From NCBI GenBank assembly GCA_033809995.1, contig JAPXKQ010000010.1, positions 1 through 54,651 of the forward strand: a stretch of 54,651 nucleotides of DNA. The letters run 5' to 3'. The notes beneath the pieces are model-generated. The model saw only the letters and a program-made list of their open reading frames with translations, was not told the origin of the DNA and searched no databases. Position numbers and translations under genes: made by a program. Below, one piece after another: positions 16,474 to 25,488 of this stretch (the stretch's first letter is position 1; each line of letters opens with the position of its first letter). This DNA is from Paratissierella sp033809995. Its GTDB lineage: Bacteria > Bacillota > Clostridia > Tissierellales > Tissierellaceae.

Positions 16474-16998
16474 TTATAAGCTTTTAACAGCTATTATTTG
16501 AAAATAAAGATACTGATACATTTCATCAATAACTTCCCTCATTTCATTCATATATGACTCATCAGAAAGAAGCTTAAGGTGAAAGGGTTCCTCTCTCCAA
16601 AGACGAATTCCTATATCATCAAATTCGTAATTTGTGCTAAGCAGTTCATCTTCCATATCATAGTTGCAAACGCTATAATTTTTTAGATTTGATACTAACG
16701 CTTCAGCAGTCGTTTGAAATACATCAATTCCATAAATCTCTATCTTCATCTTTTCTCGTAGCTCATAGTCGACTGCAATTTCAACAGCTTTATTGTTTTT
16801 ATATTTTACCATAAAAAATGATGAACCGTCTTGATATCTCGTATAGCAATCAATGTCGGAAGGTTTTGATATGTCAAAATTTTGTTCACTTGACCATTTA
16901 GTATGAAGTTGTTCAAGAGTAAAAAGTATTTCTTCAGATGACATTCCCAATTTTAATGGTCCAATTCCTTCATGGGGAATTATCTCAATGCATTCCAC
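16474..16998 (-). CDS. Cytoplasmic protein of unknown function (174 residues)
   Basis: The frame starts at a GTG 7 bases after GGAGG and reads MECIEIIPHEGIGPLKLGMS, a start pattern seen in uncharacterised soluble proteins of Firmicutes. The rest is acidic, with many aromatic residues and no signal or membrane segment (for example YEFDDIGIRLWREEPFHLKL). The acidic, mixed alpha/beta character resembles small immunity or SMI1-like proteins, but there is no toxin gene nearby, so I leave the function open. It lies alone upstream of the 15987-16265 gene and downstream of the ABC exporter operon. Confidence 0.65.
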   Translation of the reverse strand: MECIEIIPHEGIGPLKLGMSSEEILFTLEQLHTKWSSEQNFDISKPSDIDCYTRYQDGSSFFMVKYKNNKAVEIAVDYELREKMKIEIYGIDVFQTTAEALVSNLKNYSVCNYDMEDELLSTNYEFDDIGIRLWREEPFHLKLLSDESYMNEMREVIDEMYQYLYFQIIAVKSL

Positions 16999-17160
16999 TA
17001 TTTCACCTCCGTCAAATATAAATAATCTTTGCTTCGCATTTTAATACCGATGTACATTTTATAAATTAAGTCCATTAATATCAGAGGATCTAGAACATTC
17101 AGCAACCTAATAAGCTTCTCTTTACCTATAACTTTCTCTAACCCTCAAATCTAAATTATA

Positions 17161-18348
17161 TCATAGTACATCAATTTCTTTCTCTCTATGCAATATATAT
17201 ATGGATGGAATCAATCCTGCTAGTAGTATAAGTCCACATGCAATTGGCTCCAGCCATGGAATTCCAGCAAACCTATAAAAGAAATTCACATTACTAAAGG
17301 TATTAAAGAATACTGCAAAACTGGTAAATCCAAGCACACTAAATATTGGAATAAGTTTCATTATCACTGCTATTAGGTTCTGACTGAATCTTGAAACAAC
17401 AAACGCTATGGATGCTGCCCCTATACTTAAACTATATAAAAGTATAATATAAATTATAATATATTGTCCATATGATAAATCAAACCAGAAGAAATCTACA
17501 TTTAAATTTAGAAAGGAAGTAAGTCCATTGTTCCAGAAAACAAATGTACCATTTATAGTATAAATTGCTCCAAAAATTAAAACACACAATGTAGTAACCA
17601 TAAATGCTGAGATAATAATAGAAATAAACTGCTGGAATAAGATTCTTCTCCCATTTTTGGAGCTATATTGTAGCAAGTGAATATTAATTGAACGGTCATT
17701 AGCAATAAGTGGCGAAACCAGAACAAGTACTGTTAATATAGTCACAATGGCTAAATAGATTGAGTATCGTACTGTATTATCAAATGAATATCCATCCATG
17801 ATATTTTTATATTCTTCTTTTTCCTTTATCTCCTGTAGACGAACTAGTTCCCTTTTAGGTGTGTCTTGTGAATTTAAAATCCTTTCTAACATGTATTCAG
17901 GATAATTATAGTATTGCTCTTCAATCCAATCTAGTGCCTGTAATTTAAATCTCACAAAATTACCTTCTTCTCCAAGCAAAGTCCAAATAGCCTCATTTTC
18001 TCTCTCAGTTTGCTCGTTTTTATAATGAACCTTTTCATAATCTTCAAAGTTATATATACCTACTTCAGAAAAAATTGGGAATGTATTTATATATCCTTCT
18101 GCTTCAGATATAAGAGTTTCTTTTTCTTTTTTCATGAAATCAAAAAGCTCCTCATCTGTAATCATGGCTCCATAATTTTGTGTCATCTTCATAGCATATT
18201 CTGCTACCTCAATTGAAGAATGATTTTTCTTAAAGACCTCTATAAAATCCATCATAAAGATCATATAAAATAGAGTACCAATTATAGTAGCTACAAGAAG
18301 AAGCTTTATATTCCATATTTTTTTAATCTCATTTAAAATTATTCTCAT
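17161..18348 (-). CDS. ABC-2 type permease, subunit B of the sigma-led exporter operon
   Basis: The 395-residue protein has an N-terminal helix (13-35), a large extracytoplasmic loop of about 160 residues, then five or six membrane helices starting near RYSIYLAIVTILTVLVLVSP, the pattern of ABC-2/ABC-2-like export permeases. It overlaps the preceding permease gene by 4 bases (ATGA) and is the last gene of the operon sigma, membrane protein, ATPase, permease, permease. It would pair with its neighbour as a heterodimer with the ATPase. Substrate unknown; such transporters often handle peptides or antimicrobials. Confidence 0.82.
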   Translation of the reverse strand: MRIILNEIKKIWNIKLLLVATIIGTLFYMIFMMDFIEVFKKNHSSIEVAEYAMKMTQNYGAMITDEELFDFMKKEKETLISEAEGYINTFPIFSEVGIYNFEDYEKVHYKNEQTERENEAIWTLLGEEGNFVRFKLQALDWIEEQYYNYPEYMLERILNSQDTPKRELVRLQEIKEKEEYKNIMDGYSFDNTVRYSIYLAIVTILTVLVLVSPLIANDRSINIHLLQYSSKNGRRILFQQFISIIISAFMVTTLCVLIFGAIYTINGTFVFWNNGLTSFLNLNVDFFWFDLSYGQYIIIYIILLYSLSIGAASIAFVVSRFSQNLIAVIMKLIPIFSVLGFTSFAVFFNTFSNVNFFYRFAGIPWLEPIACGLILLAGLIPSIYILHREKEIDVL

Positions 18349-19505
18349 ATGATATCCCTCCTCTTAAATAATTTAACAGCCAGTATAGTAATAGCTATTA
18401 AAATAAGTGTTGATACACCTAGTCCCTTAGTCTCAAAATGTTTCCACAGGATATCAACGTCTCCGTCAGTAAACCATAGACTATGCTTAATCCATAGCCA
18501 GACTGGTGAAAGTATGGAGTAGTATTTAATATAATAACTAATAAGTGTGCCATTTGATATCCTTACAGGTATAGCAACCATTAAAGTATTAATAGTTAAA
18601 AATATAAAAAAACTTATATAGCTATTTCTTATCATAATTCCTACGATAAATGCCATAAGAGCAAAGACAAAAATTAGCCCTACACTCATACATACTGTTA
18701 CAAGAAAATAAGTAAAAACACTATGGCTATGCCACGTAACGAAGGGTCTTATTCCTGCAATCATATCGTATCTATAATTAAAAACACTTGAAATACTGCT
18801 CCCCCAGATTCCACTATAATCATTGACACTAAAATATATTACAAAAGTAATAATAGCTAAAAGTAAATAAACTCCCAACCCAGTTGATATTGAAGCAGCA
18901 AATTTAGCTCTTAGGATATTTCTTCCTGTCTTTGTTGAATATACTACACTTTCTGTCCTGTTGCTATTTTCATATCCTAATGAAAGTAAAATCAAAAGTA
19001 CTGATATAAGTATTCCTTCAATAATCAACCAACCTATAAGATTTTTGAATAATAGCCGATGCATGTTGTAAGTAGCAGTCCCAAAGTAAAGTGTCATAGA
19101 TTCATTACTTTCTGCCTTTTTATCCACTATCTTTTGTAATTCAGAGTATTTGCTTCGTATGGTTTCTGCAAATTTGTCTGGTGCACCTGATGCTGCTATA
19201 TACTTCTCACCTACATCAGTTATTATATAATCATCAAATACATCTCCAATCTGATGAACATCTAGTTTAAGCTGTTCTAAATAGGCAGTTTCCATATTAC
19301 TTACCTGTATTTGCAATAGCTTGTCATAAAAATTTTCATTTAATATATATCCTGTTTTATGAGATGTTTTTCCTATAAAATCTGGATACTTGTTCCATGA
19401 ACTGCTCACTATCAAAAGGATATTGAAAGTCAAAAATAGGATGATTAGAGCCCATAATGTGATGGATGAATATAACTTTTTTAATTCAAGTTTATAAATT
19501 CTCAT
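18345..19505 (-). CDS. ABC-2 type permease, subunit A of the sigma-led exporter operon
   Basis: The 386-residue protein has the same architecture as its downstream neighbour: one N-terminal helix (13-34), a long external loop (about 35-160), then about five helices beginning with LIGWLIIEGILISVLLILLS. It ends FKRRDII and overlaps the next gene by 4 bases. It begins 2 bases after the ATPase stop codon, so the three exporter genes are tightly coupled. The two permeases appear distantly related to each other. Confidence 0.82.
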   Translation of the reverse strand: MRIYKLELKKLYSSITLWALIILFLTFNILLIVSSSWNKYPDFIGKTSHKTGYILNENFYDKLLQIQVSNMETAYLEQLKLDVHQIGDVFDDYIITDVGEKYIAASGAPDKFAETIRSKYSELQKIVDKKAESNESMTLYFGTATYNMHRLLFKNLIGWLIIEGILISVLLILLSLGYENSNRTESVVYSTKTGRNILRAKFAASISTGLGVYLLLAIITFVIYFSVNDYSGIWGSSISSVFNYRYDMIAGIRPFVTWHSHSVFTYFLVTVCMSVGLIFVFALMAFIVGIMIRNSYISFFIFLTINTLMVAIPVRISNGTLISYYIKYYSILSPVWLWIKHSLWFTDGDVDILWKHFETKGLGVSTLILIAITILAVKLFKRRDII

Positions 19506-19507
19506 AC

Positions 19508-20359
19508 TTACACCCCATCATTATACACATATAAAAACACATCTTCTAATGTAGGTGTAACTCTACGTGCTTCCCCAGTATATTCTGCATCACAGGCAAA
19601 TCTTACAAGAGTATTGTCACCCTCCTGTCTTTGAGTCAACATAATATGAGGCACTTTTACATTTTCAATTTCCCAAGTTTCATAGATTTTTCCCATCAGA
19701 GTATTGCATATATTAGATGGAGAATCATTGTAAAATAGTCTATGATCCTTAAACATAATTACATGATTTGCAATTGTTTCTATATCAGAAACTATATGAG
19801 TTGATAATATAACAATCCTATCCTTTGATAAACTGGAAATCATGTTTCTAAAACGAACTCTCTCCTTTGGATCAAGGCCTGCTGTTGGCTCATCTAATAT
19901 AAGAATCCTTGGGTCATTCAATAGTGCCTGAGCAATACCTACCCGCTGAATCATTCCACCTGAAAGCTTACGCATTTTCTTATCAACTACATCCCCCAAA
20001 GCAACCAGCTCCAGCAGTTCTATTATTTTGCTCTTTGAAATATGCCTTTCAATACCTTTCAATGCTGCTAAATATTCAAGAAACTGCCTTGGTGAATAGT
20101 TCTTATAATATCCAAAATTCTGTGGAAGGTATCCAATAATATCTCTGTACTTTTCATCTAGTGCTCTGATATCTGTGCCCTCCCAAAGTATCTGCCCCTT
20201 TGTAGGGAAAAGAAGGGTGGTAATCATTTTTATCAAAGTAGTCTTGCCAGCTCCATTTGGTGCAAGAAGACCATATACTCCATTATGAAACTCAAGATTT
20301 ATTTCTTCAAGTGCAGTGAACCCATTATATTCTTTTGTAACATTGTTAACTACCAACAT
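19508..20359 (-). CDS. ABC transporter ATPase of the sigma-led exporter operon
   Basis: This is the ATP-hydrolysing subunit for the two permeases downstream. Motifs: Walker A LLAPNGAGKTTLIKM, Q-loop YLPQNFG, signature LSGGMIQRVGIAQA, Walker B ILILDEPTAGLDP, H-loop ILSTHIVSD. I take the ATG at 20359, which follows GAGAGG by 9 bases, in place of the TTG at 20368. The start lies inside the end of the upstream membrane-protein gene, so translation is coupled. The C-terminal 60 residues follow the accessory-domain pattern of ABC-2 exporters (TPTLEDVFLYVYND). Confidence 0.93.
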   Translation of the reverse strand: MLVVNNVTKEYNGFTALEEINLEFHNGVYGLLAPNGAGKTTLIKMITTLLFPTKGQILWEGTDIRALDEKYRDIIGYLPQNFGYYKNYSPRQFLEYLAALKGIERHISKSKIIELLELVALGDVVDKKMRKLSGGMIQRVGIAQALLNDPRILILDEPTAGLDPKERVRFRNMISSLSKDRIVILSTHIVSDIETIANHVIMFKDHRLFYNDSPSNICNTLMGKIYETWEIENVKVPHIMLTQRQEGDNTLVRFACDAEYTGEARRVTPTLEDVFLYVYNDGV

Positions 20360-21077
20360 AATATTCAACCTCTCTTTTATTCATATTAATTAATTTTTTT
20401 ATTTCCCTAAGGTACAAATAAAACCCAATTACAGCTACAGCAATAGTTATACCTATAGGAATTTGTGATAATAATAACTCCCAGCCTTCACCTAAAATCA
20501 ATACTGGCAAAAATACAGTTACACCCCATACCACCAGTGAAGTAAAATGAATCCAGCGTCCTTTAAAGCATCTCATAATATAGATAGTAATAATAGCACA
20601 TATAAATAATCCACTTAGAGAAATGGAAACTACTCTAAGAAAATTATAGGTATCTGGTATACTACTACCTATGAAAATGCATATTATCATACTTATCAGA
20701 GAATAGCACAAAACCCGAAAGGCAATTACCTGCTGAATAGTGTATTTAAAGGTCATTTTCAGTTCATAAAGACTGCCATTTCTCTCAATAAATTCTGTAA
20801 AGAATACAACTGTAATAAAAAATAATGGAGATATAGCAAATAATATTGAGTACATATTTTGCTGTGGAGATAAAGGATATAGCAGATAAAACCCAATTGT
20901 TACGGCAACTGCCATTATTATTGCCTGTGATATATCAAAGAAAATAAACTTAAGTCCAAGTGAATGGTACATTTTATTGCAAAAATACCAAATACTATCA
21001 GGTTTAGATAATCCCTCTGATAAAATTTTCTCTATAGCCATATCCTTTTCACTATCTGTAGGCTTAATTATATTCAT
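20346..21077 (-). CDS. Membrane protein between sigma factor and ABC exporter (possible anti-sigma or sensor)
   Basis: The 243-residue protein has a cytoplasmic N-terminus of about 45 residues (including EKILSEGLSKPDSIWYFCN) and six predicted membrane helices. It overlaps the sigma gene by 14 bases at its start and the ATPase gene by 14 at its end. This position, directly after an ECF-type sigma gene, is where anti-sigma factors are usually encoded, yet no zinc-binding HxxxCxxC anti-sigma motif is present. A role as membrane-bound sigma antagonist is inference from position only; it could also be a transport subunit. Confidence 0.72.
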   Translation of the reverse strand: MNIIKPTDSEKDMAIEKILSEGLSKPDSIWYFCNKMYHSLGLKFIFFDISQAIIMAVAVTIGFYLLYPLSPQQNMYSILFAISPLFFITVVFFTEFIERNGSLYELKMTFKYTIQQVIAFRVLCYSLISMIICIFIGSSIPDTYNFLRVVSISLSGLFICAIITIYIMRCFKGRWIHFTSLVVWGVTVFLPVLILGEGWELLLSQIPIGITIAVAVIGFYLYLREIKKLINMNKREVEYYVGS

Positions 21078-21612
21078 CCTTAAACTCCTCTCTTATTATT
21101 TTTAATAATCTATAATACTTTGACTTTATGGTTGATTCTGGTAAGGATAAGCTTGCTGCAATCTGAGAAAAGCTGTTTTCTCCAAATATCTTTAACCGAA
21201 AAATCTGCTGTGAACTCATATCAAATGAATTAATAAAATCCTGCACTCTAAATAATAATTCCTTATTCTCAACATTTAATGTAAACAGGCTTTCATCTTG
21301 TATTTCATAACCTCCTATATCAACCACCATTTTTCTTTCAGTAGAATTTTTTCTAAAATAGTCAATGATTTTATTCGTAGCAATTCTATAAAGCCAAGTA
21401 CGAAATCCAGCCTTTTTTTCATCATAAGTTGAAAGAGATTGGAGCATAGATATAAAAATATTCTGAGTCACATCCATGGCAGTATGCTTGTCTAAAATCT
21501 GTTTATATACATAAGCATAGATCTCATCATAATATTTCCTAATCAGTTCATCAGCTGCTTTTCTATTTCCTGTTCTTTGGACGCTAATTATTAATCTGTT
21601 TTCTCTAACCAA
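21064..21612 (-). CDS. ECF-family RNA polymerase sigma factor
   Basis: The 182-residue protein has region 2 (AADELIRKYYDEIYAYVYKQ, then AMDVTQNIFISML with the core-binding DVTQ and TWLYRIATNKIIDYFRK for -10 recognition) and region 4 with an HTH (SFSQIAASLSLPESTIKSKY). It starts at a TTG, the only in-frame option before a TAA, with a GGAAAGGG ribosome site. It leads a five-gene operon with an exporter. A candidate ECF-type promoter directly upstream suggests self-activation. Confidence 0.92.
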   Translation of the reverse strand: MVRENRLIISVQRTGNRKAADELIRKYYDEIYAYVYKQILDKHTAMDVTQNIFISMLQSLSTYDEKKAGFRTWLYRIATNKIIDYFRKNSTERKMVVDIGGYEIQDESLFTLNVENKELLFRVQDFINSFDMSSQQIFRLKIFGENSFSQIAASLSLPESTIKSKYYRLLKIIREEFKDEYN

Positions 21613-21648
21613 AGCACCATCTTCCCTTTCCTTATCCTCTTACTATTA

Positions 21649-21677
21649 TATTCGTATAGCAAAAGTTAAAAGTTTCA
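21649..21677 (-). promoter_or_regulatory. Candidate ECF-type promoter of the sigma-exporter operon
   Basis: On the minus strand TGAAAC (21672-21677) is followed after 17 bases by CGAATA (21649-21654), resembling ECF promoters of the TGAAAC/CGT type known for Bacillus SigW. A sigma-A reading is poor: TATAAT overlaps but its spacing to TTGAAA is 22. Confidence 0.5.
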
Positions 21678-21734
21678 AAAATTATAAATATATTATTAAA
21701 TATTTTACTAATTTATAAACTTAAATAAAAATTA

Positions 21735-21804
21735 AGGACTTCAAGTCTTCTCTAGTATATGTTTTTGCTAAAAAACAAATACCCCCTAGAAAAGATGAAG
21801 TCCT
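21735..21804 (-). terminator. Long imperfect hairpin terminator after the VOC gene
   Basis: Outer arms AGGACTTCA / TGAAGTCCT plus inner CTAG pairing, followed on the minus strand by TTAATTTTTATTT. It ends the VOC transcript and insulates it from the sigma operon. Confidence 0.65.
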
Positions 21805-21817
21805 CATGCAAATAATT

Positions 21818-22240
21818 TTATTTTACTCGTTGAGTAATTGGATGATTGTCCTTAAATTGCACCAAGTCCCATAGGTTTCCGTATAAATCTTTGAATACTG
21901 CAACTATACCATATGATTGTTCTTTTGGTTCTCTAACAAATTCTATGCCTTTTTCTATCATTTCGTTGTAATCTCTCCAAAAGTCGTCTGTTCCAAGAAA
22001 GAGAAAAACTCGTCCTCCCGACTGATTTCCGATAAAGTTAAGTTGTTCTGGTTTAGAAGCCCTTGCAAGTAATATTGTAGTTCCTGCTGAACCAGGTGGA
22101 GATACTACAACCCAACGTTTATCTTGTTCTGGTTGGTATGTATCTTCAATTAACGTAAAATGAAGTTTCTTTGTATAAAATTCGATGGCTTCATCATAAT
22201 CCTTTACCACTAAAGCAATGTGTACAATAGATTGTATCAT
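21818..22240 (-). CDS. VOC-superfamily (glyoxalase/bleomycin-resistance-like) protein
   Basis: The 140-residue protein shows the paired beta-alpha-beta-beta-beta modules of the vicinal oxygen chelate fold: HIALVVKDYDEAIEFYTKKL at the start and VAVFKDLYGNLWDLVQF at the end. H7 and residues near the C-terminal module would be metal ligands in catalytic members. The reaction cannot be told from sequence; members range from isomerases to antibiotic-binding proteins. The gene stands alone, with AGGAGAT upstream and its own terminator. Confidence 0.87.
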   Translation of the reverse strand: MIQSIVHIALVVKDYDEAIEFYTKKLHFTLIEDTYQPEQDKRWVVVSPPGSAGTTILLARASKPEQLNFIGNQSGGRVFLFLGTDDFWRDYNEMIEKGIEFVREPKEQSYGIVAVFKDLYGNLWDLVQFKDNHPITQRVK

Positions 22241-22438
22241 TTTTTACATCTCCTTCTTTATAAAATATAATTTATATTAGTTCACATAAATCTATCACTA
22301 CGACGTAGAGTATAAAAATTATGACTTAACTATATACTCAATTAATTTCTCTACTTCATCAATATTAGCATTGATTTTCAATGCATTATATTAGATAATA
22401 TTCGACAAATATTTTTATTCTCCTTCTTTTAGACGAAA

Positions 22439-22471
22439 AAATCACCTTGCATATTTTTATGCAAAGTGATT
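22439..22471 (-). terminator. Terminator of the B12 operon
   Basis: Thirteen-base arms AATCACTTTGCAT / ATGCAAGGTGATT with a short A/T loop, followed by TTTT on the minus strand. The 5' arm overlaps the last codons and stop of the Dph6-like gene. Confidence 0.85.
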
Positions 22472-23128
22472 TAAAATTGGAACTACTATAAAATTATCTA
22501 CTTTCATTTTTTCTCCTATATCAAATTCAACAGCCCTTTCAAATAATGGACCATCAAATACAAATGTATGGTACTCCCCGTTTTCACCACAAATATCAGC
22601 TCCAAAAGCCTCTATTTCATCTGCTATTTTTCTAGATAACACCTTCCCTGCAAACTTTTCTGATAATCTATTGGAATCAACAACATTTATCATTGTCTTA
22701 AACCCTAGGTCAATAAACTCATATACCAGTTTTTTTCTATCTTCATTCCATAATGGAAAAAAGGCATCAATTCCTACTGCTTTACATCTATCTGTACACC
22801 ATTCAAAATGACCTTCTATATCAATATCTCCAAAAACACAAACTTCAGCACCTTTTTCCTTAGCCTCTTTAAGTTTTGCTTCAAAATTTTCAGCATACTT
22901 TTCACCAGAAGTTTCAATTATAGTTAGTGGTATATTGATTTCCTTAGAAACATTAGTTAAAATCTCTTTTGGTATTCCGTGAAACCAAGACCTAGCTTTA
23001 TCTTTGTTGTAAGTAGTTATTAACTCAATGGGTATCATACCTTGATGGATTGCTCTATAAATTGCTAAGGTACTATCCTTTCCTCCACTAAATGATGCAA
23101 CAAACTTTTTCCCTCTATAATTATTCAT
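22457..23128 (-). CDS. Dph6-like ATP pyrophosphatase (diphthine-ammonia ligase family, COG2102)
   Basis: The 223-residue protein carries the PP-loop SGGKDST at about 14-20, which binds ATP and forms an acyl-adenylate, and the family C-terminal motif CGENGEYHTFVFDGPLF. Eukaryotic and archaeal relatives amidate diphthine on EF2 using ATP and ammonia; bacteria lack diphthamide, so the bacterial substrate is unknown. Here the gene is the last of a cobalamin-riboswitch operon, 11 bases after a PduO-like gene. That context suggests a role in corrinoid salvage or modification, for instance amidation of a corrinoid side chain. That role is my inference. A terminator overlaps its end. Confidence 0.88.
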   Translation of the reverse strand: MNNYRGKKFVASFSGGKDSTLAIYRAIHQGMIPIELITTYNKDKARSWFHGIPKEILTNVSKEINIPLTIIETSGEKYAENFEAKLKEAKEKGAEVCVFGDIDIEGHFEWCTDRCKAVGIDAFFPLWNEDRKKLVYEFIDLGFKTMINVVDSNRLSEKFAGKVLSRKIADEIEAFGADICGENGEYHTFVFDGPLFERAVEFDIGEKMKVDNFIVVPILNHFA

Positions 23129-23139
23129 AAGCCTAACCC

Positions 23140-23667
23140 CTATTTATAATTTCTACTAATATATTCAATTTCATCTACTACATTTAGTTCATTAAGCTTA
23201 AGAGCTAAATTAAAGAAATAACCTGATAATAAATTTGCAAAATCAAATAATATACTTGGAACTTCATTACCAGCATAGCTGTATCTATAGAGCAATCTTA
23301 CAAGGGCCTTGAACTTTGCTCTTAATATGTGCGCATGGGAGGCACTTTCACAACCTTGAGGTAATACAAATTTTTCACATCTACCCTTTACTTCATTATA
23401 AATCCTATTTGTGCAATCTTCTAACCATTTTAACTCATCTTCGGTAACTGATACAAATGTACGAAGGGATGGGTTTATATGATATACCAATTCACCTATT
23501 TTCATTAGCTCATTTTGAATTTTTTCATCCTTTACTAATGATTTTAGTAATCCAATATGGCTAGTTAATTCGTCCGTAAATATTTCAAAATCACATCTTA
23601 AATCGTCTGAAGCATCACTTAAGAATGGATATGCTTCATATTTACTTCTATATACATTATCTTTCAT
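23140..23667 (-). CDS. Degenerate PduO-like cobalamin adenosyltransferase homologue
   Basis: I start at the third in-frame ATG (23667), which follows AAAGGAG, giving 175 residues. The protein matches PduO-type ATP:cob(I)alamin adenosyltransferases in its helical core: DELTSHIG (32-39; family DELNSFIG), VTEDELKWLED, FVLPQG (100-105) and LLSGYFFNLALKLNEL (family L-S-D-Y-L-F). It lacks the N-terminal TRTGDxGxT ATP-binding segment, and the family R-x-x-x-R-R-x-E stretch reads RAKFKALVR. It therefore probably binds corrinoid without normal adenosylation, or uses another chemistry. It is the fourth gene of the B12 operon, after btuD. Confidence 0.68.
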   Translation of the reverse strand: MKDNVYRSKYEAYPFLSDASDDLRCDFEIFTDELTSHIGLLKSLVKDEKIQNELMKIGELVYHINPSLRTFVSVTEDELKWLEDCTNRIYNEVKGRCEKFVLPQGCESASHAHILRAKFKALVRLLYRYSYAGNEVPSILFDFANLLSGYFFNLALKLNELNVVDEIEYISRNYK

Positions 23668-23690
23668 TTTATTATTCTCCTTTATTTTCA

Positions 23691-24461
23691 TTAGTTTTGA
23701 AAACTTTCCCACTGCCTTAAAGAATCCACCATATATCCGACTATATCCATTTCATATACTCTATTCAATAACTTATCATTTATAATATCCTCTGGCTTAC
23801 CCAACCCAGCAGATTTGCCATTCTCCATTACCAAAATATTATCAGCTAGACCCATAGCAAGATTGATATCATGGAAAACACCAATCACGGTATGTCCTCC
23901 CTCCAATGACCAGTTTTTAAGATAATCTATTAATTCCTTCTGATATCTTAAATCTAGATGATTGGTAGGTTCGTCTAGAAGGATAATGCTTGGCTCTTGA
24001 GCTAATGTTCTTGCAAGAAAAACTCTTTGCAATTGTCCTCCAGAAAGAGTATTGATTTGTTTATCTCTTAAGTTTAATAATCCCACAGCTTTTAAACATT
24101 TTTCTGCATATGATTTATCTTCCTCTGAAGGCTCTTTAAATATATTATTTTTAATATATAAATATCTTCCTAATAAAACAGTTTCAAATACTGTATAGGA
24201 GAAATATATATTTGAAATTTGACTCATAACTGCAATTTTACTTGCAATTTCATGCCTTTTCATATTCCTAATACTGATACCATCGATTACAATATCTCCT
24301 TTTATTGGGATGATTCCAGCCATTGCTTTTAAAAGTGTTGTCTTTCCGCAGCCATTAGGTCCAAGAATACATAAATTACTTCCTTTAATAACCTTTAAAG
24401 AAATATCTTTAATTATATCTATTCCATTATAACCTGCAAATACATTTTGTAATTCTATCAT
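23691..24461 (-). CDS. btuD: Cobalamin/corrinoid ABC importer ATPase
   Basis: The ATPase of a FecE/BtuD-type importer, 256 residues: Walker A CILGPNGCGKTTLLKAM, signature TLSGGQLQRVFLARTL, Walker B IILLDEPTNHLDL, H-loop GVFHDINLA. The ATG follows the btuC stop codon with no gap. The riboswitch upstream of btuF points to cobalamin as substrate, since the protein alone would not distinguish siderophore from B12 uptake. Its end is separated by only 23 bases from the PduO-like gene. Confidence 0.9.
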   Translation of the reverse strand: MIELQNVFAGYNGIDIIKDISLKVIKGSNLCILGPNGCGKTTLLKAMAGIIPIKGDIVIDGISIRNMKRHEIASKIAVMSQISNIYFSYTVFETVLLGRYLYIKNNIFKEPSEEDKSYAEKCLKAVGLLNLRDKQINTLSGGQLQRVFLARTLAQEPSIILLDEPTNHLDLRYQKELIDYLKNWSLEGGHTVIGVFHDINLAMGLADNILVMENGKSAGLGKPEDIINDKLLNRVYEMDIVGYMVDSLRQWESFQN

Positions 24462-25484
24462 TTACTTTACCTTCCTTTTACTTAAATAGACATACGCAAA
24501 AAACGGTGCTCCAATTAAAGCTGTAATAGCTCCTACAGGTAATTCAGAATGTGGAATTATAGTCCTTGCGATTAAATCACATATTACCATAAACGCACCA
24601 CCAAAGAGCATAGACATTGGAATCACAAGTTTATGTGAAGAACCAAATATTTTTCTTACAACGTGAGGTGAAATTAAATCAATAAATCCTATCACTCCCA
24701 CAAATGCAATTGCACTACCAGTAAGGGCAGCTGAAAGTCCCAATAAAATCCACTTTACTCTTTTTATATCTACTCCTATTGCCATTGCCTGTTCTTCACC
24801 AAAAGTCATAATATCTAACTCATTGGCATACCGCATTAAAAATAGTATGCAGATTGCTACTATTGGGAGTAAGATCCTAACATCGGCCCATTCCTTAAGG
24901 GAGAAACTGCCCATTTGCCAAAAGGTGAGCTTTTGTATATGCTCTCTTGCAAGGGCGGTCATCAATGTTATCATTGCATTTATAAATAAAGAGAAAACCA
25001 TACCTATCAATATAATAGTATTATTCTCCATATTTTTATCTATTTTTGCTGTAAAACTTATTGCAAGGAATACTGTAAGTAACCCTGATAACAATCCTAT
25101 AAAGGGAAGTGTAAACTTCCCTAAGATAGGTATTGAAAATCCTGTAATAATTACTAATCCAGCTCCTAGTGAAGCACCAGAGGACACCCCTAATGTATAA
25201 GATGAAGCTAGTGGATTTTTCAAAACTGATTGCATTACAGAACCACTTACGGCAAGTGCCCCACCTACTATGAAAGCCAGAATAGCCCTTGGCAATCTAA
25301 TTTTCCAGATTATTGAAATAGAATTCGCTACTATATCATTTGATAACGGCTGTTTAAATATATTACTATAGATTATTTTCAAGATATCTGTTGGCGAGAT
25401 ATAAACACTTCCAATCCCTACTCCTAAAATTATTATTGCTAAACAAATAAATATAGAAATTAGAATTTTGATACTTGTTTTCAT
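24462..25484 (-). CDS. btuC: Cobalamin/corrinoid ABC importer permease
   Basis: The 340-residue FecCD-family permease has about ten membrane helices and family signatures: LPRAILAFIVGGALAVSGSV near 60-80, NPLASSYTLGVSSGASLGAG, GVIGFIDLISPHVVR and RTIIPHSELPVGAITALIGA. It works as a homodimer with BtuD and receives substrate from BtuF. It starts 4 bases after the btuF stop with a weak ribosome site, consistent with translational coupling. Assigned to B12 by the riboswitch. Confidence 0.92.
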   Translation of the reverse strand: MKTSIKILISIFICLAIIILGVGIGSVYISPTDILKIIYSNIFKQPLSNDIVANSISIIWKIRLPRAILAFIVGGALAVSGSVMQSVLKNPLASSYTLGVSSGASLGAGLVIITGFSIPILGKFTLPFIGLLSGLLTVFLAISFTAKIDKNMENNTIILIGMVFSLFINAMITLMTALAREHIQKLTFWQMGSFSLKEWADVRILLPIVAICILFLMRYANELDIMTFGEEQAMAIGVDIKRVKWILLGLSAALTGSAIAFVGVIGFIDLISPHVVRKIFGSSHKLVIPMSMLFGGAFMVICDLIARTIIPHSELPVGAITALIGAPFFAYVYLSKRKVK

Positions 25485-25488
25485 AGTT

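Noticed and set aside
23140..23712. Reading the PduO-like gene as a normal adenosyltransferase
   Set aside because: The ATP-binding N-terminus and the conserved arginine pair are missing, so a plain enzymatic annotation would overstate it.
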